From: a virus
DNA: 64,000 nucleotides
Strand: one strand, 5' to 3'
IMG/VR virus record: IMGVR_UViG_3300032086_004020
Location: 25,852 to 89,851 of that record
Positions 50,607 to 59,064 of the stretch are shown here, piece after piece. A program made the translations under genes and the position numbers. The notes under the pieces are model-generated. The model was given only the letters and a program-made list of their open reading frames with translations, was not told the DNA's origin and ran no database searches. Every line of letters starts with the position of its first letter. Position 1 is the stretch's first letter.

Positions 50607-50937
50607 AAACCTTCTTTCCTTTGTATAAATAACCACCATGAGGATCGCAGACTTCTAATATTCTATCAAAATCTGTAAACAAATTATATCTGGCATCTTT
50701 AGCAGGAGCGTTCCAAGTTGCTGCCTTGTAAATATCCAACGTATCATTCTCAAGAAATGCGTGAACACTATCACTACCATGAGTAGTTCTGATAATCTTA
50801 GTATATTTCTTATTAATCTTAAACCAAAAGTATGTAGTCTTTTGATTCTTAGAGTATGCACCATGCTCTCTAGCAAATGCCTTATGCTCTAATACTTCAC
50901 ACCATTCTTCTACAAAATTCATATACTTTTCTAACAT
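50599..50937 (-). CDS. Conserved phage protein of unknown function
   Basis: About 112 residues from the ATG at 50937, just after the RuvB stop. The middle IIRTTHGSDSVHAFLEND, LDIYKAATWNAPAKDARYN and GGYLYKGKKV belong to a pattern I recognise from many phage proteins (SVxxF-x-GD-YKxA-WxAPAK). No catalytic motif seen. The single-strand-like features are unclear. Confidence 0.6.
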   Translation of the reverse strand: MLEKYMNFVEEWCEVLEHKAFAREHGAYSKNQKTTYFWFKINKKYTKIIRTTHGSDSVHAFLENDTLDIYKAATWNAPAKDARYNLFTDFDRILEVCDPHGGYLYKGKKVYA

Positions 50938-50938
50938 A

Positions 50939-51832
50939 TTATACACCGTTTACCTTTCCTAATACTCTACCTCTTTGGGTTCTTCTAACGTAACCTTTTC
51001 TTATCATATAGGGTTCGATACTATTCTCAATAGTTTCCATAGCAATACCTGTAAGACTTGACATAGCTTTTAGACCAAGAGGATTACCTCTGTTCGACTG
51101 CAAAACATTTAAATATTTCTTATCGTTTTCATCGAAACCGTGTTGGTCAATACCTTGCATACCATATATCTTTTCCAGATTTTTTTCTTGAGGATAAAAA
51201 GATGTATAGCTTTTATACCATTGAAGTCTAGCATTTAAAATTCTAGGAGTACCCTTGCTTCTTTGAGCAATATCTAATAAATCTTGATCAGATATGTCAA
51301 TACTCATACTATCACAATTCGACCTTGCTAGTTTTGCTAGGACATCTGGAGTATAAAAAGAAAGATGTTCTTTAATTGTAAAACGATCATAGAAAGGTTG
51401 ACTTAAACTACCACCACTAGTTGTAGCACCCACCATTGTAAAACTTGGAATATCAATAGTTTCTGGATCACCTTCAATCACTAAATCCATTTTAAAATCT
51501 TCCATTACAGGATACAAAAACTCTTCTACTAATTTAGGCAGTCTATGAATTTCATCAATAAACAGTACTGAATTTAATGTCATGGTCATAAGATATGGCA
51601 AAATACCTTTTATATTCCTGACATTTGCGGCATTGACTGTATACATATTGACACCTAACTCTGACGCAATCGCACTTGCTATGGTAGTCTTGCCGAGGCC
51701 GGGAGGCCCGTCTATTAAAACATGAGGCATTGAAGTCTGCGGATTTTTACAACCACATACAGAAATCTTTAGGCGTTCTACTACAGCGTCTTGACCAATA
51801 ATATCGTCAAACTTCTGTGGTCTTAGATTCAT
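50939..51832 (-). CDS. ruvB: RuvB Holliday-junction branch migration ATPase
   Basis: A 297-residue AAA+ motor, almost colinear with bacterial RuvB minus the N-terminal 20 residues. Walker A GPPGLGKT is at 42-49, Walker B DEIHR at 93-97, sensor GATT at 135-138, and Arg150 in YDRF matches the E. coli arginine finger Arg174. Sensor 2 is KGTPR. The C-terminal winged helix GNPLGLKAMSSLTGIAMETI and RTQRGR matches RuvB DNA-binding. All motor motifs are present. No full RuvA or RuvC was recognised in the window; the neighbour at 51807 looks like a partial RuvA. Confidence 0.9.
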   Translation of the reverse strand: MNLRPQKFDDIIGQDAVVERLKISVCGCKNPQTSMPHVLIDGPPGLGKTTIASAIASELGVNMYTVNAANVRNIKGILPYLMTMTLNSVLFIDEIHRLPKLVEEFLYPVMEDFKMDLVIEGDPETIDIPSFTMVGATTSGGSLSQPFYDRFTIKEHLSFYTPDVLAKLARSNCDSMSIDISDQDLLDIAQRSKGTPRILNARLQWYKSYTSFYPQEKNLEKIYGMQGIDQHGFDENDKKYLNVLQSNRGNPLGLKAMSSLTGIAMETIENSIEPYMIRKGYVRRTQRGRVLGKVNGV

Positions 51833-52241
51833 CTATCGCTCCAAAATCAAAAACAATCTTCTTAACCAATTCAGACACGTTATCTGTATTATACTTGATG
51901 TGAGTCTTTTCTGCAAGAGTCCTCGCCTCTTCTTTTTCAAATCCGTAAGAAACTAATGTAATAGCGCATCTTTGGATTATGTCTAAGCTACTATCGTCTT
52001 TTTTAGGTTGTGTCTTGACCTTTTTTGTTTTCTTTGTTTTGTTTTCTTTAACAAATTTAAAGTTTATACTATCTATTCTTTTAGGCATAATAATAACGTC
52101 ACAAGAATAGCAAACTATTTTATATTTAGGGGTCTGGTTTTCTTTCAGACTAATCCAATGTTCTGAACCGCAATCATGACAAATATATTTTAAATGAATA
52201 TCTGCTTCTTTTGGCTTATCATTCTTCTGAGTTTTTATCAT
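51807..52241 (-). CDS. Zinc ribbon fused to a RuvA domain III-like C-terminus
   Basis: A 144-residue protein starting at the ATG of 52241, an ATGA overlap with the upstream gene. An N-terminal zinc ribbon uses Cys21/Cys24 (YICHDCGSEHW) and Cys44/Cys47 (IVCYSCD). A basic linker (KENKTKKTKKVKTQPKK) follows. Residues 86-130 (IIQRCAITLVSYGFEKEEAR, TLAEKT...) match RuvA domain III, the part that binds RuvB (ALVALGYKPQEASRMVSKI in E. coli). It overlaps ruvB by 26 bases. It lacks RuvA junction-binding domains I and II. A UBA-like domain of another kind is the alternative. Confidence 0.7.
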   Translation of the reverse strand: MIKTQKNDKPKEADIHLKYICHDCGSEHWISLKENQTPKYKIVCYSCDVIIMPKRIDSINFKFVKENKTKKTKKVKTQPKKDDSSLDIIQRCAITLVSYGFEKEEARTLAEKTHIKYNTDNVSELVKKIVFDFGAIDESKTTEV

Positions 52242-52639
52242 TGATTTTTTACCCAAAACACAAAATCATTTTTATCATTATCAAATGCAGACTCCACCAA
52301 ACCTTTGGCAACCAAATCTTTAACAATATTAGATACCATCCTGTGATTCATTTGAATCAGTATTTCATCATAGTCATCTTCTTTTATTTTATAATAAAGG
52401 TCGTCTTTACTAAGAACCCTGACAAGAAAGGGCTTGAATATTGCTTTGCATTCTCCAAAAGGTAATAAAGAGTCCATTTCTTTTTGATTATCGTTGTCTA
52501 TAGAAGAATCAACTTTTTCTAAAAACTGTCGATCTGTTAAATTATTATTATCTTCATCAAAGTTATGATAAATGATCTTTCTGCTAAAGTTGATCAACTT
52601 GTCTACGTTGACTACTTCTAGCCATCCTTCTTCTTGCAT
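52238..52639 (-). CDS. Unknown, possible winged-helix protein
   Basis: A 133-residue protein. Its C-terminal 45 residues (ILIQMNHRMVSNIVKDLVAK, GLVESAFDNDKNDFVFWV) have the pattern of a winged helix-turn-helix. The rest is acidic and helical. It is in the same run as the zinc-ribbon/RuvA-like gene (ATGA overlap), so a link to RuvB function is possible. Confidence 0.5.
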   Translation of the reverse strand: MQEEGWLEVVNVDKLINFSRKIIYHNFDEDNNNLTDRQFLEKVDSSIDNDNQKEMDSLLPFGECKAIFKPFLVRVLSKDDLYYKIKEDDYDEILIQMNHRMVSNIVKDLVAKGLVESAFDNDKNDFVFWVKNQ

Positions 52640-52647
52640 AGTAAACC

Positions 52648-53034
52648 TCAGTTTAATATAGTGTGTAGTCCTTTATAGTGATTTGGCTGTTTTAAAAAGT
52701 GTGCTGCGTTTGAAGAAATATGGTTTTTCCACAAAGTATTAATTTCATCAGAAATAAAATATGTTTTTTTCCATATAGCCTCTTCGTAATGATTACTCCC
52801 CAGATACATGAAGTCCGTTTGCTTCGATGTATCTTGGGGAGTCGAATCACTCACAGGAAACTTTTTAGGTTGAACAATCCAAGTATTGTCATCCTCTTCT
52901 ATAATGTCTTCTATAGCTTTCTTTAGCCACTTCTCCCAAGCATTCATATCAAATTTGTAATCTGATCCATAGTTTTCGTTGGGATAGTAATTATATTCAT
53001 CATCATCATAATCGTCGTATTCAGGGTCTTGCAT
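52648..53034 (-). CDS. Unknown acidic protein
   Basis: A 128-residue protein with an extremely acidic, Tyr-rich N-terminus (YDDYDDDEYNYYPNENYG) and a Trp-rich helical part (WEKWLKKAIEDIIEEDDNTW). A GAGGTAAAAAT ribosome site sits between it and the hairpin at 53048-53082. No known family. DNA mimicry is possible but not shown. Confidence 0.5.
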   Translation of the reverse strand: MQDPEYDDYDDDEYNYYPNENYGSDYKFDMNAWEKWLKKAIEDIIEEDDNTWIVQPKKFPVSDSTPQDTSKQTDFMYLGSNHYEEAIWKKTYFISDEINTLWKNHISSNAAHFLKQPNHYKGLHTILN

Positions 53035-53047
53035 ATTTTTACCTCAA

Positions 53048-53082
53048 GGGCCACGGGACAGGAGACAGTTGCCCCGTGACCC
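53048..53082 (-). promoter_or_regulatory. Hairpin between rIIB and the 52648 gene
   Basis: In the minus-strand RNA, GGGUCACGGG pairs with CCCGUGGCCC (10 pairs, one U-G) around a 15-base loop. It begins 8 bases after the rIIB stop and lies just ahead of the next ribosome site. There is no U-run, so it is a poor intrinsic terminator and may protect the 3' end or control translation of the next gene. Confidence 0.6.
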
Positions 53083-53089
53083 CACTCCA

Positions 53090-53962
53090 TTAATAGTCAG
53101 TAAACCGATCAATCAAATCATCCATAGGATCATTGTCGTCGTCATCTTCAAACTGATCCCAATAATCATCATCATACTCATCATACACTGTTGAGGCTTC
53201 GTCTTCATCAACATAAGAATCTGCTTCAAACTCAGCCTTATAAAGAGGCTTTGGCAGTTCACCTTGATAAAGACCAACTACTTCATATTTGCAAGTACGA
53301 AGTTTCTCACAGTTACAATCACTAGGGACACTGACAACATCTTCAGGATTGATTTTAACAATCACAATGTTATCACCAGCATCAACACTACCATAACTAG
53401 CGACATAATTCAATGCCCCTGCATGAAGCCCTTGTGAGCATCCAACTTTGCGGTTGTCGTCTACCTTTGCTCTACGCATTTCGCAGACCTGACCAACGCT
53501 GTTATCGAATACACCCTGCCACTTATCCTTGAAGTCGCTACGGACTGCTTTATATGCAAGGAAACATCCGTCCTCAGTCACAGGTAGGTTCTCATGCTCC
53601 AAGAAATCATACAGTTCTTGCTGACTCTGCATACTTGGGTTTTGCATAAGGTTCTCTAAGAAATTTACAAGAGGTTGAAAAGGCAAGCCTTTGCTCATAA
53701 ATTCTATAATCCTCTTGCTGATACTTCCATGAACTTCTTCACCCTCAAACATCACTTTACCATTCTGGATTGATACTTGTCCTTGACTAAAAGTAGCAAT
53801 AGCTTTCTCAATATCTACCAATTCTAGCAACTCATCTTCTGTTGCTGTTGGTAGTGCTTCCAGAATCAACTTGTAATTAGTATGATCTGGAATTACTTGG
53901 TGAGCCTTGTTTTTTAAGATCACCGTTAAGTTACCGTCAACCCACATAAAAGGAACGCTCAT
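53090..53962 (-). CDS. rIIB: rIIB-like protein
   Basis: A 290-residue homologue of T4 rIIB. The central region FLENLMQNPSMQSQQELYDF, LPVTEDGCFLAYKAVRSDF and KVGCSQGLHAGALNYVASYG is the conserved core of the family. The last 50 residues are extremely acidic (YDEYDDDYWDQFEDDDDNDP). The Shine-Dalgarno is CACAGGAGATTAATAATG. It follows rIIA by 24 bases. In T4 rIIA and rIIB block RexAB-type abortive infection; here the target is unknown. Confidence 0.8.
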   Translation of the reverse strand: MSVPFMWVDGNLTVILKNKAHQVIPDHTNYKLILEALPTATEDELLELVDIEKAIATFSQGQVSIQNGKVMFEGEEVHGSISKRIIEFMSKGLPFQPLVNFLENLMQNPSMQSQQELYDFLEHENLPVTEDGCFLAYKAVRSDFKDKWQGVFDNSVGQVCEMRRAKVDDNRKVGCSQGLHAGALNYVASYGSVDAGDNIVIVKINPEDVVSVPSDCNCEKLRTCKYEVVGLYQGELPKPLYKAEFEADSYVDEDEASTVYDEYDDDYWDQFEDDDDNDPMDDLIDRFTDY

Positions 53963-53986
53963 TATTAATCTCCTGTGAAATAAAAC

Positions 53987-56632
53987 CTAAACCAAATTTC
54001 CTACTGCTGTTCTCAGTTCGCTGAGTTCAACATTGTCAAACCATTTGTCTCGACCATAGTAACCATTGTTGTGAATATCTGTAGGAGCATCATTTTTGAT
54101 CTTCTCAATATCCAACTCGTCGTTACCACTAACAATATACTTTAGTATCGGTGAACTGTCAATAGCACCTTTAAGAATTTCTCTAAGATCACTCATTTTA
54201 GGCAGGGTCTTGATGATTGCCTGACTATGTGATTTCTTACCAGATGGTAATTCTTCATAATCATATAGTTTCTTAAATTCAAAAAGCATGTTGTCTAGTT
54301 TAAGAATCTTAGTGTGAATATCCTTTGCATCTTCTACGATGTTGTATTCACTTGCTATATTATTTACATGCTGTTCAAGTCTCTGTCTACTAAATACTCT
54401 GAGATTAAAGTATTCACTATTTGCAACTTTAGCAAAGTAGTACATGAGTAGCCATTCATCCATAGCCTTAGTGACTGTCTCGTTTTTAATATAGTCTTTG
54501 TAGTCAAGACCATAGATATTTAAAAGATTAGCCATTACAACTCTGTCTGAACGCTCAGGAGTATTAGACCATCGTGCTTTCTTTGATAAGTCTGAAGTAC
54601 AATACTGTTTATCACAGTAGTTTATGACTGCATCATACTTGCCTACTTCCTCTCTTAATTTCTTAGAGATTTTTGCAGCCTTGGTCTTAAACCATTTGTT
54701 AAAGCAAACTAGATTTATGCCTTGCTTTTGTAACTTAGATACGGAACCTTGCTTGATAGCATAGATATTATATCTCTTGAATAGTAAAGCACCTAAGACG
54801 TTATCTTTACCCGCTAGACTATAAATCTTATGCAAGGCAGGATAAGGACTAACAGAAGCATACCTAGTAATAGGAACATAGATTACTTGTTCAGCATCTT
54901 CTAGTCCTTCTACCAGACTGTCGCTTAGTTCACTAAGATGGGTAGAATCATTAAGATTATTACCACTAAGATCAGAACACTCATCAGGCTGATAATCTTT
55001 AGAACTTTTTAGCAGAAAGATTTCGTCCTTACTAATCATACCAGCACCAGTGCCAGTTCTACCCTTGGTACTAGATTGTAGCAGACTACGGTACTCAGAG
55101 ATATTCTTGACGTTCTCTTCTCCACCAATATCTTTGATAAGTTGAGAGAAACCCTCACCAGAATCTTCTGCTGGATTTTGAGTGTCAACCATAAGATATG
55201 CCATACAATCATTCTGATTACAATATCTAATAGCAATCTTCTTGGCAGTCTCAGGACTTCTGGTATCGCAGACAAAGAAGGCTAGAGGATTACTCTTACG
55301 CTTATTATCCCAATAATTAGATGATCTACCTTGTAGACTCTCATGATGGATTTTATGTGTTAGATATAGCATTCTCTTAGAACGATGACTAGCAGTACGA
55401 TAATTAATAACATATAGCTGCTTATGCTTGCCTAGTTTATAATCTAGGTCTTTACCAGCAGACAGATCATGCTTCTTACCTTCTGGATCAATCCACTCTG
55501 CACCAGCAGTATATCCACCAGCAATATCAGCCAGCTTATAATATGTCTGGTAAGCATCTACAAGATTATCACACTCTTCAACCTTGGTTGACATATTGCT
55601 CTTGAGTTGCAAATAAATATCTTGGGTCTTTTCTCTAAGAGTTTTAATAACACCCTTGGTATACTGTAGACCTTCTCTACTAACGTCCATCTCTAGTTCA
55701 CCAATATCACAGGTGATTTCAAGATACATGCCAGAGTTTAGAATCTCTTTGACTAAGTTAGTCCAGTTATCTACATCTGCTTTCTTAAATGCTCTGTTCC
55801 ATCTTTGGATAGCATCACTCTTTTGCTCTTGTTCTTCTTTGCCGATAATTTTATCGGAATCTACTGGGTACGCAATATTACCCATGATAGCCACAATACC
55901 AGCACCGGGACTGTTATATGTGCTAGGATATTTGTCATCATTATCAGAGATTCTACCAACACGCCAGTTCTTCCCTTCTATGATAACATTATGATGAGAA
56001 TACTCATGGTTCTCAAGAAGATTACAAGTACCACCCTCCATAATTGGTTTAGTCTTAAAGTAATGGAATATTCTCTTAGACTTATTAGTAAACTCTTGGA
56101 AGTCACTCTGCTTTACTGCAAAACTAATTTCAAGACCATTAGGCTCATCAGTATCAGTGACTCCAAATAAACTAAGACTAGGAACACCGCCTTCGTCCAT
56201 AGCCGCTATGTAATTATACGCTTGACCGTTGTAATAAGAAGTAGTGGAAAAACTTTTAGTATAAGCGAAAGGACTTTTAGAACCAAGTCCAAGACACCCA
56301 GTAAAATCATTGCTATCATTCTTGTTACTAGCACCGTAAGTTGTATACAGTTCTTCCATATCTTCTTGAGATAATCCAGTACCATAATCTCTTACCGTAA
56401 AGTTAGGGTTGGCTTGAGTAGGTAAACTAACCTTGAAAGGATTTCTGTTACCTGATGCAACATGAGCATCATTAGCATTTGTTGATAGTTCACGAATAAC
56501 TGCCATGACTTTATCAGAATACAGTGAATCTGATAAAATCTTAAACATCTTACTTGTTTGTGCAATACTAAACTGATTGCTAGTGTCAACGCCGTTTGAG
56601 TGAATCTCAACTGTACGATCTGCAAGTTTCAT
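53987..56632 (-). CDS. rIIA: rIIA-like GHKL ATPase
   Basis: An 881-residue homologue of T4 rIIA with a GHKL (gyrase/Hsp90-type) ATPase at the start. The N-box is VIRELSTNANDAH near residue 44, then FTVRDYGTGLSQED and CLGLGSKSPFAYTKSF. T4 rIIA is 725 residues, so this one has an extension. A GGAGACTAATAG site precedes the ATG and a near-consensus promoter sits 42 bases upstream. It likely acts with rIIB at the membrane or nucleoid as in T4. Confidence 0.85.
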   Translation of the reverse strand: MKLADRTVEIHSNGVDTSNQFSIAQTSKMFKILSDSLYSDKVMAVIRELSTNANDAHVASGNRNPFKVSLPTQANPNFTVRDYGTGLSQEDMEELYTTYGASNKNDSNDFTGCLGLGSKSPFAYTKSFSTTSYYNGQAYNYIAAMDEGGVPSLSLFGVTDTDEPNGLEISFAVKQSDFQEFTNKSKRIFHYFKTKPIMEGGTCNLLENHEYSHHNVIIEGKNWRVGRISDNDDKYPSTYNSPGAGIVAIMGNIAYPVDSDKIIGKEEQEQKSDAIQRWNRAFKKADVDNWTNLVKEILNSGMYLEITCDIGELEMDVSREGLQYTKGVIKTLREKTQDIYLQLKSNMSTKVEECDNLVDAYQTYYKLADIAGGYTAGAEWIDPEGKKHDLSAGKDLDYKLGKHKQLYVINYRTASHRSKRMLYLTHKIHHESLQGRSSNYWDNKRKSNPLAFFVCDTRSPETAKKIAIRYCNQNDCMAYLMVDTQNPAEDSGEGFSQLIKDIGGEENVKNISEYRSLLQSSTKGRTGTGAGMISKDEIFLLKSSKDYQPDECSDLSGNNLNDSTHLSELSDSLVEGLEDAEQVIYVPITRYASVSPYPALHKIYSLAGKDNVLGALLFKRYNIYAIKQGSVSKLQKQGINLVCFNKWFKTKAAKISKKLREEVGKYDAVINYCDKQYCTSDLSKKARWSNTPERSDRVVMANLLNIYGLDYKDYIKNETVTKAMDEWLLMYYFAKVANSEYFNLRVFSRQRLEQHVNNIASEYNIVEDAKDIHTKILKLDNMLFEFKKLYDYEELPSGKKSHSQAIIKTLPKMSDLREILKGAIDSSPILKYIVSGNDELDIEKIKNDAPTDIHNNGYYGRDKWFDNVELSELRTAVGNLV

Positions 56633-56673
56633 CTATTAGTCTCCAAAAAAGTTTCCTGTCCTGTGATAGCCTA

Positions 56674-56702
56674 AGTATACCATCGTCCAATGAGGTTGTC
56701 AA
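56674..56702 (-). promoter_or_regulatory. Sigma-70 promoter upstream of rIIA
   Basis: Minus strand: TTGACA at 56697-56702, exactly 17 bases, then TATACT at 56674-56679. Near-perfect consensus. The leader contains ATCACAGGACA, 11 bases also present in the leader of the DNA ligase gene. Confidence 0.85.
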
Positions 56703-56716
56703 CCTTTAATTTTTAT

Positions 56717-56962
56717 TTAGTATCCACGAGGAAGATCGTCGTCTTCATCGTCTTCGTAATATCCGTTGTAACCCTTTGAAAAGTCTTCGTCTTCATAAGG
56801 ATTCCATTCTGTGCTATATTTGTTTTCTTCTTCTTCTCTATGTTCTTCGATAATATCAGCAGCATCAAAGATTATTTCAAATTCATTTATTTTTGACTCT
56901 ATAGAATCTACTTGTCTTTTTAATTCTTGTAAAACTTTAAGGACTTTTTGTATATCAGACAT
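56717..56962 (-). CDS. Acidic coiled-coil protein
   Basis: An 81-residue protein. The N-terminal half is a coiled coil (IQKVLKVLQELKRQVDSIE), the C-terminal half acidic with Tyr and Gly (YNGYYEDDEDDDLPRGY). It ends close to the promoter of rIIA. No family recognised. Confidence 0.55.
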   Translation of the reverse strand: MSDIQKVLKVLQELKRQVDSIESKINEFEIIFDAADIIEEHREEEENKYSTEWNPYEDEDFSKGYNGYYEDDEDDDLPRGY

Positions 56963-56973
56963 TGTACTATTTT

Positions 56974-57279
56974 TTAAAGAAGTTTTTTATATTCCCTTAT
57001 ATCACCATTTTGAACTATTTTTTTGTCTTCGTAGGGTTCAGCAATACGCCTATAGAACTCTTGCTTTATATTTTCTAATACACCAGTTATCATAGCTATC
57101 TTAGAATATGAAACCTGTCCCATGCTACCACTCAAAATCCTACTAAAAGCATAGTTAATTTCTCCTAATAATACAGTAAATTCTTCGTTAGTTACATCAT
57201 TATTGTGAGTTAAACACTCAACCATACTATGTATACAATCATCTAATTCTAATCTTGCACTTTCTTTTATATATGGCAT
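56974..57279 (-). CDS. Conserved MPYI-type phage/bacterial protein (DUF6899-like)
   Basis: A 101-residue protein. The opening MPYIKESARLELDD, the middle GEINYAFSRIL and the end ITGVLENIKQEFYRRIAEPY, EDKKIVQNGD match a small conserved family I associate with DUF6899, found in bacteria and phages. No biochemical role known. Overlaps the kinase-like gene by 13 bases. Confidence 0.7.
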   Translation of the reverse strand: MPYIKESARLELDDCIHSMVECLTHNNDVTNEEFTVLLGEINYAFSRILSGSMGQVSYSKIAMITGVLENIKQEFYRRIAEPYEDKKIVQNGDIREYKKLL

Positions 57280-57827
57280 AATTCATCCTCATAAGTAGTA
57301 GAGCAATAACACTGATATTCATTACAATAGGGACATTTTGGCCCCGGTTCTTCAAAACCCCAAGCATTACAATATGGGGTAAAACTTTCTTTTCCTGTAT
57401 CTATACAAACTAATCTATTATTAATATAACCTACGTTCGTCCAATGGCAATCCCAAAATTTAAGTCCTGTTTTTTCTCTAATTTTATTTACTAAATTTTC
57501 TAGCTTATCGTAAGGCATGTCATCCATATCTAACATCATGGCTTTTTCTGTAATATATCCCCAAGACGTTACAGTTTCCTCTGGAGTCCAGTATTTTAAA
57601 ACATCAGGGTCATAGGAGTATGGTATTTTACAGACCTCTGTTATGATCTGTGGGGCTAAATTAAACTTGGCTAATTTTTTCTGTATCCTGTAAGTCTCAT
57701 CTGCTCTGGTTTTTAACTTAAAACTTTTAAATCCTAGATTATCCTCATCCTTAATAGGCAGAAAATCACAATAGCTACCAGAATCATCCATATAGTATGT
57801 ATCAACCAAATAATTGTTATTTACCAT
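57267..57827 (-). CDS. Minimal protein-kinase-like fold with C-terminal zinc motif
   Basis: A 186-residue protein that resembles a reduced protein-kinase or phosphotransferase fold. A candidate ATP-binding Lys lies in FKSFKLKT near residue 35; a hinge-like WGYITEKAMMLDMDD follows; the catalytic loop is FWDCHWTNVGYINNRLVCIDTG, with the D-x-H-x-x-N and D-T-G (DFG-type) positions near residues 127 and 145. The C-terminal CPYCNEYQCYC may bind zinc. At about 150 residues the kinase part is much shorter than usual. Activity is not certain. Confidence 0.55.
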   Translation of the reverse strand: MVNNNYLVDTYYMDDSGSYCDFLPIKDEDNLGFKSFKLKTRADETYRIQKKLAKFNLAPQIITEVCKIPYSYDPDVLKYWTPEETVTSWGYITEKAMMLDMDDMPYDKLENLVNKIREKTGLKFWDCHWTNVGYINNRLVCIDTGKESFTPYCNAWGFEEPGPKCPYCNEYQCYCSTTYEDELCHI

Positions 57828-58002
57828 TTACATTCCTGTATTCCTCATCAGTCCACATTTTGTAGACCAAATAAAAATCTCTAGGTTTCCATTGTTTTAC
57901 TTTTTCTTCACTAGATACTTCTCCCCTTGGAACGCAGAGAAGCATCACCAGATATAAAAAGCACAACCCAATAATAACCCATAAACTTTTATCTTTAATC
58001 AA
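57817..58002 (-). CDS. Small membrane protein (TTG start)
   Basis: About 61 residues from a TTG start at 58002 preceded by AGGAAG. One hydrophobic helix (LWVIIGLCFLYLVMLLCV) then a polar, basic tail (VKQWKPRDFYLVYKMW). Overlaps the pseudopilin stop by 8 bases and the kinase-like gene by 11. It may be coupled to the pseudopilin. Confidence 0.5.
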   Translation of the reverse strand: MIKDKSLWVIIGLCFLYLVMLLCVPRGEVSSEEKVKQWKPRDFYLVYKMWTDEEYRNVNGK

Positions 58003-58972
58003 TACTTCCTACTTCTCTTCCATTACGAGTAATTGCAGCAGCAAACGCTCTTAAATCTACGTTATCATTAATAGTTCTAGTAGAACCATCTGCATATACG
58101 CAGTTCATTACGCCGGGGTGCATACTATATGCTTCGCCGTCATTAATAACATTAAATGGAACATTACCAGCACAGTTCTTACATTTATCCCCATTAGCAT
58201 CAACACCATGTAATTTAAATGGCCCCAATGAATCTGCCCAACCAATACACTGGTTAGTATTCCCTGTAGCACTTTTACCATTACTAGCTTTATAAGTATC
58301 AGGTCTGCTTGCACACTCTACAATCATAAGAGTGTTAGAAAAACCATCAACAATTTCTTGCTCTTTAGTTACTTTATCTTTAATTAAACAACCATCATCA
58401 TTAGTTTTACTTGCATAAGGATCGCTACCAGCAGGAAAGATTTTATCTTTTACCCCAGTGAACACCTCATAGTCTGTATAACCAAGTGTATTCGGGTCTA
58501 AACTTGGTGCAGCACTATCGCTATCTCTACTAGGCCCGTCAACACTGGCATACCCACCCACAGGAGGAAGGGCAGTTGGACATTTAAATACAGATGCTTC
58601 TGTAACAATAGCGGCAGTATTTTGCCACCAATGTTTATTGAAGTCATAAATGTTTGCTACGTTACCCTGTTCTAAATTTACCAAAACAAATGCTCTCCAG
58701 CTATGCTCTGTTCGTGAAGGATTGCCGAGAGAACTAGGGGTTTCAGATAAGTCTTTAGCTTCAACAGTCCATGCGGCAGCAGGAAAATATCTTTTTTGAT
58801 CTAAACTCATGTGTATAGCCAAACCTTGTTGTTTTAAATTATTAGAACAAGATGCTCGTCTTGCTGCTTCTCTAGCCTGTTGAACAGCAGGTAATAACAA
58901 TCCAACTAAAACACCAATGATTGCAATAACGACGAGAAGTTCAATGAGGGTAAAGCCGGTTTGCTTTTTCAT
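57995..58972 (-). CDS. DUF1559 type IV pilin-like pseudopilin (planctomycete type)
   Basis: A 325-residue pseudopilin. The prepilin signal is KKQTGFTLIELLVVIAIIGV with cleavage after Gly6, then a hydrophobic helix and PAVQQAREAARRASCSNNLKQ, the DUF1559 opening. The C-terminus contains HPGVMNCVYADGSTRTIND, also diagnostic. These proteins are abundant in Planctomycetes and rare elsewhere. As the family usually occurs in host genomes, this copy may be horizontally acquired, though codon use is similar to neighbours. Long 5' leader, 92 bases to the next gene. Confidence 0.9.
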   Translation of the reverse strand: MKKQTGFTLIELLVVIAIIGVLVGLLLPAVQQAREAARRASCSNNLKQQGLAIHMSLDQKRYFPAAAWTVEAKDLSETPSSLGNPSRTEHSWRAFVLVNLEQGNVANIYDFNKHWWQNTAAIVTEASVFKCPTALPPVGGYASVDGPSRDSDSAAPSLDPNTLGYTDYEVFTGVKDKIFPAGSDPYASKTNDDGCLIKDKVTKEQEIVDGFSNTLMIVECASRPDTYKASNGKSATGNTNQCIGWADSLGPFKLHGVDANGDKCKNCAGNVPFNVINDGEAYSMHPGVMNCVYADGSTRTINDNVDLRAFAAAITRNGREVGSID

Positions 58973-59064
58973 AATTTATCCTTTTTAAAGAAGGGGGGTA
59001 AAGTGTAGCCTTAAAACTTATAATACCCATACCGGCACGATATTCATGTTAGAATTTGATTAAA

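Noticed and set aside
50935-50947. GGTGTATAATATG as a promoter
   Set aside because: It is the last codons of ruvB and the start of the next gene, so the match is explained by coding sequence.
55656-56170. Two overlapping plus-strand frames
   Set aside because: Both are antisense to the conserved rIIA-like gene, with no ribosome site.
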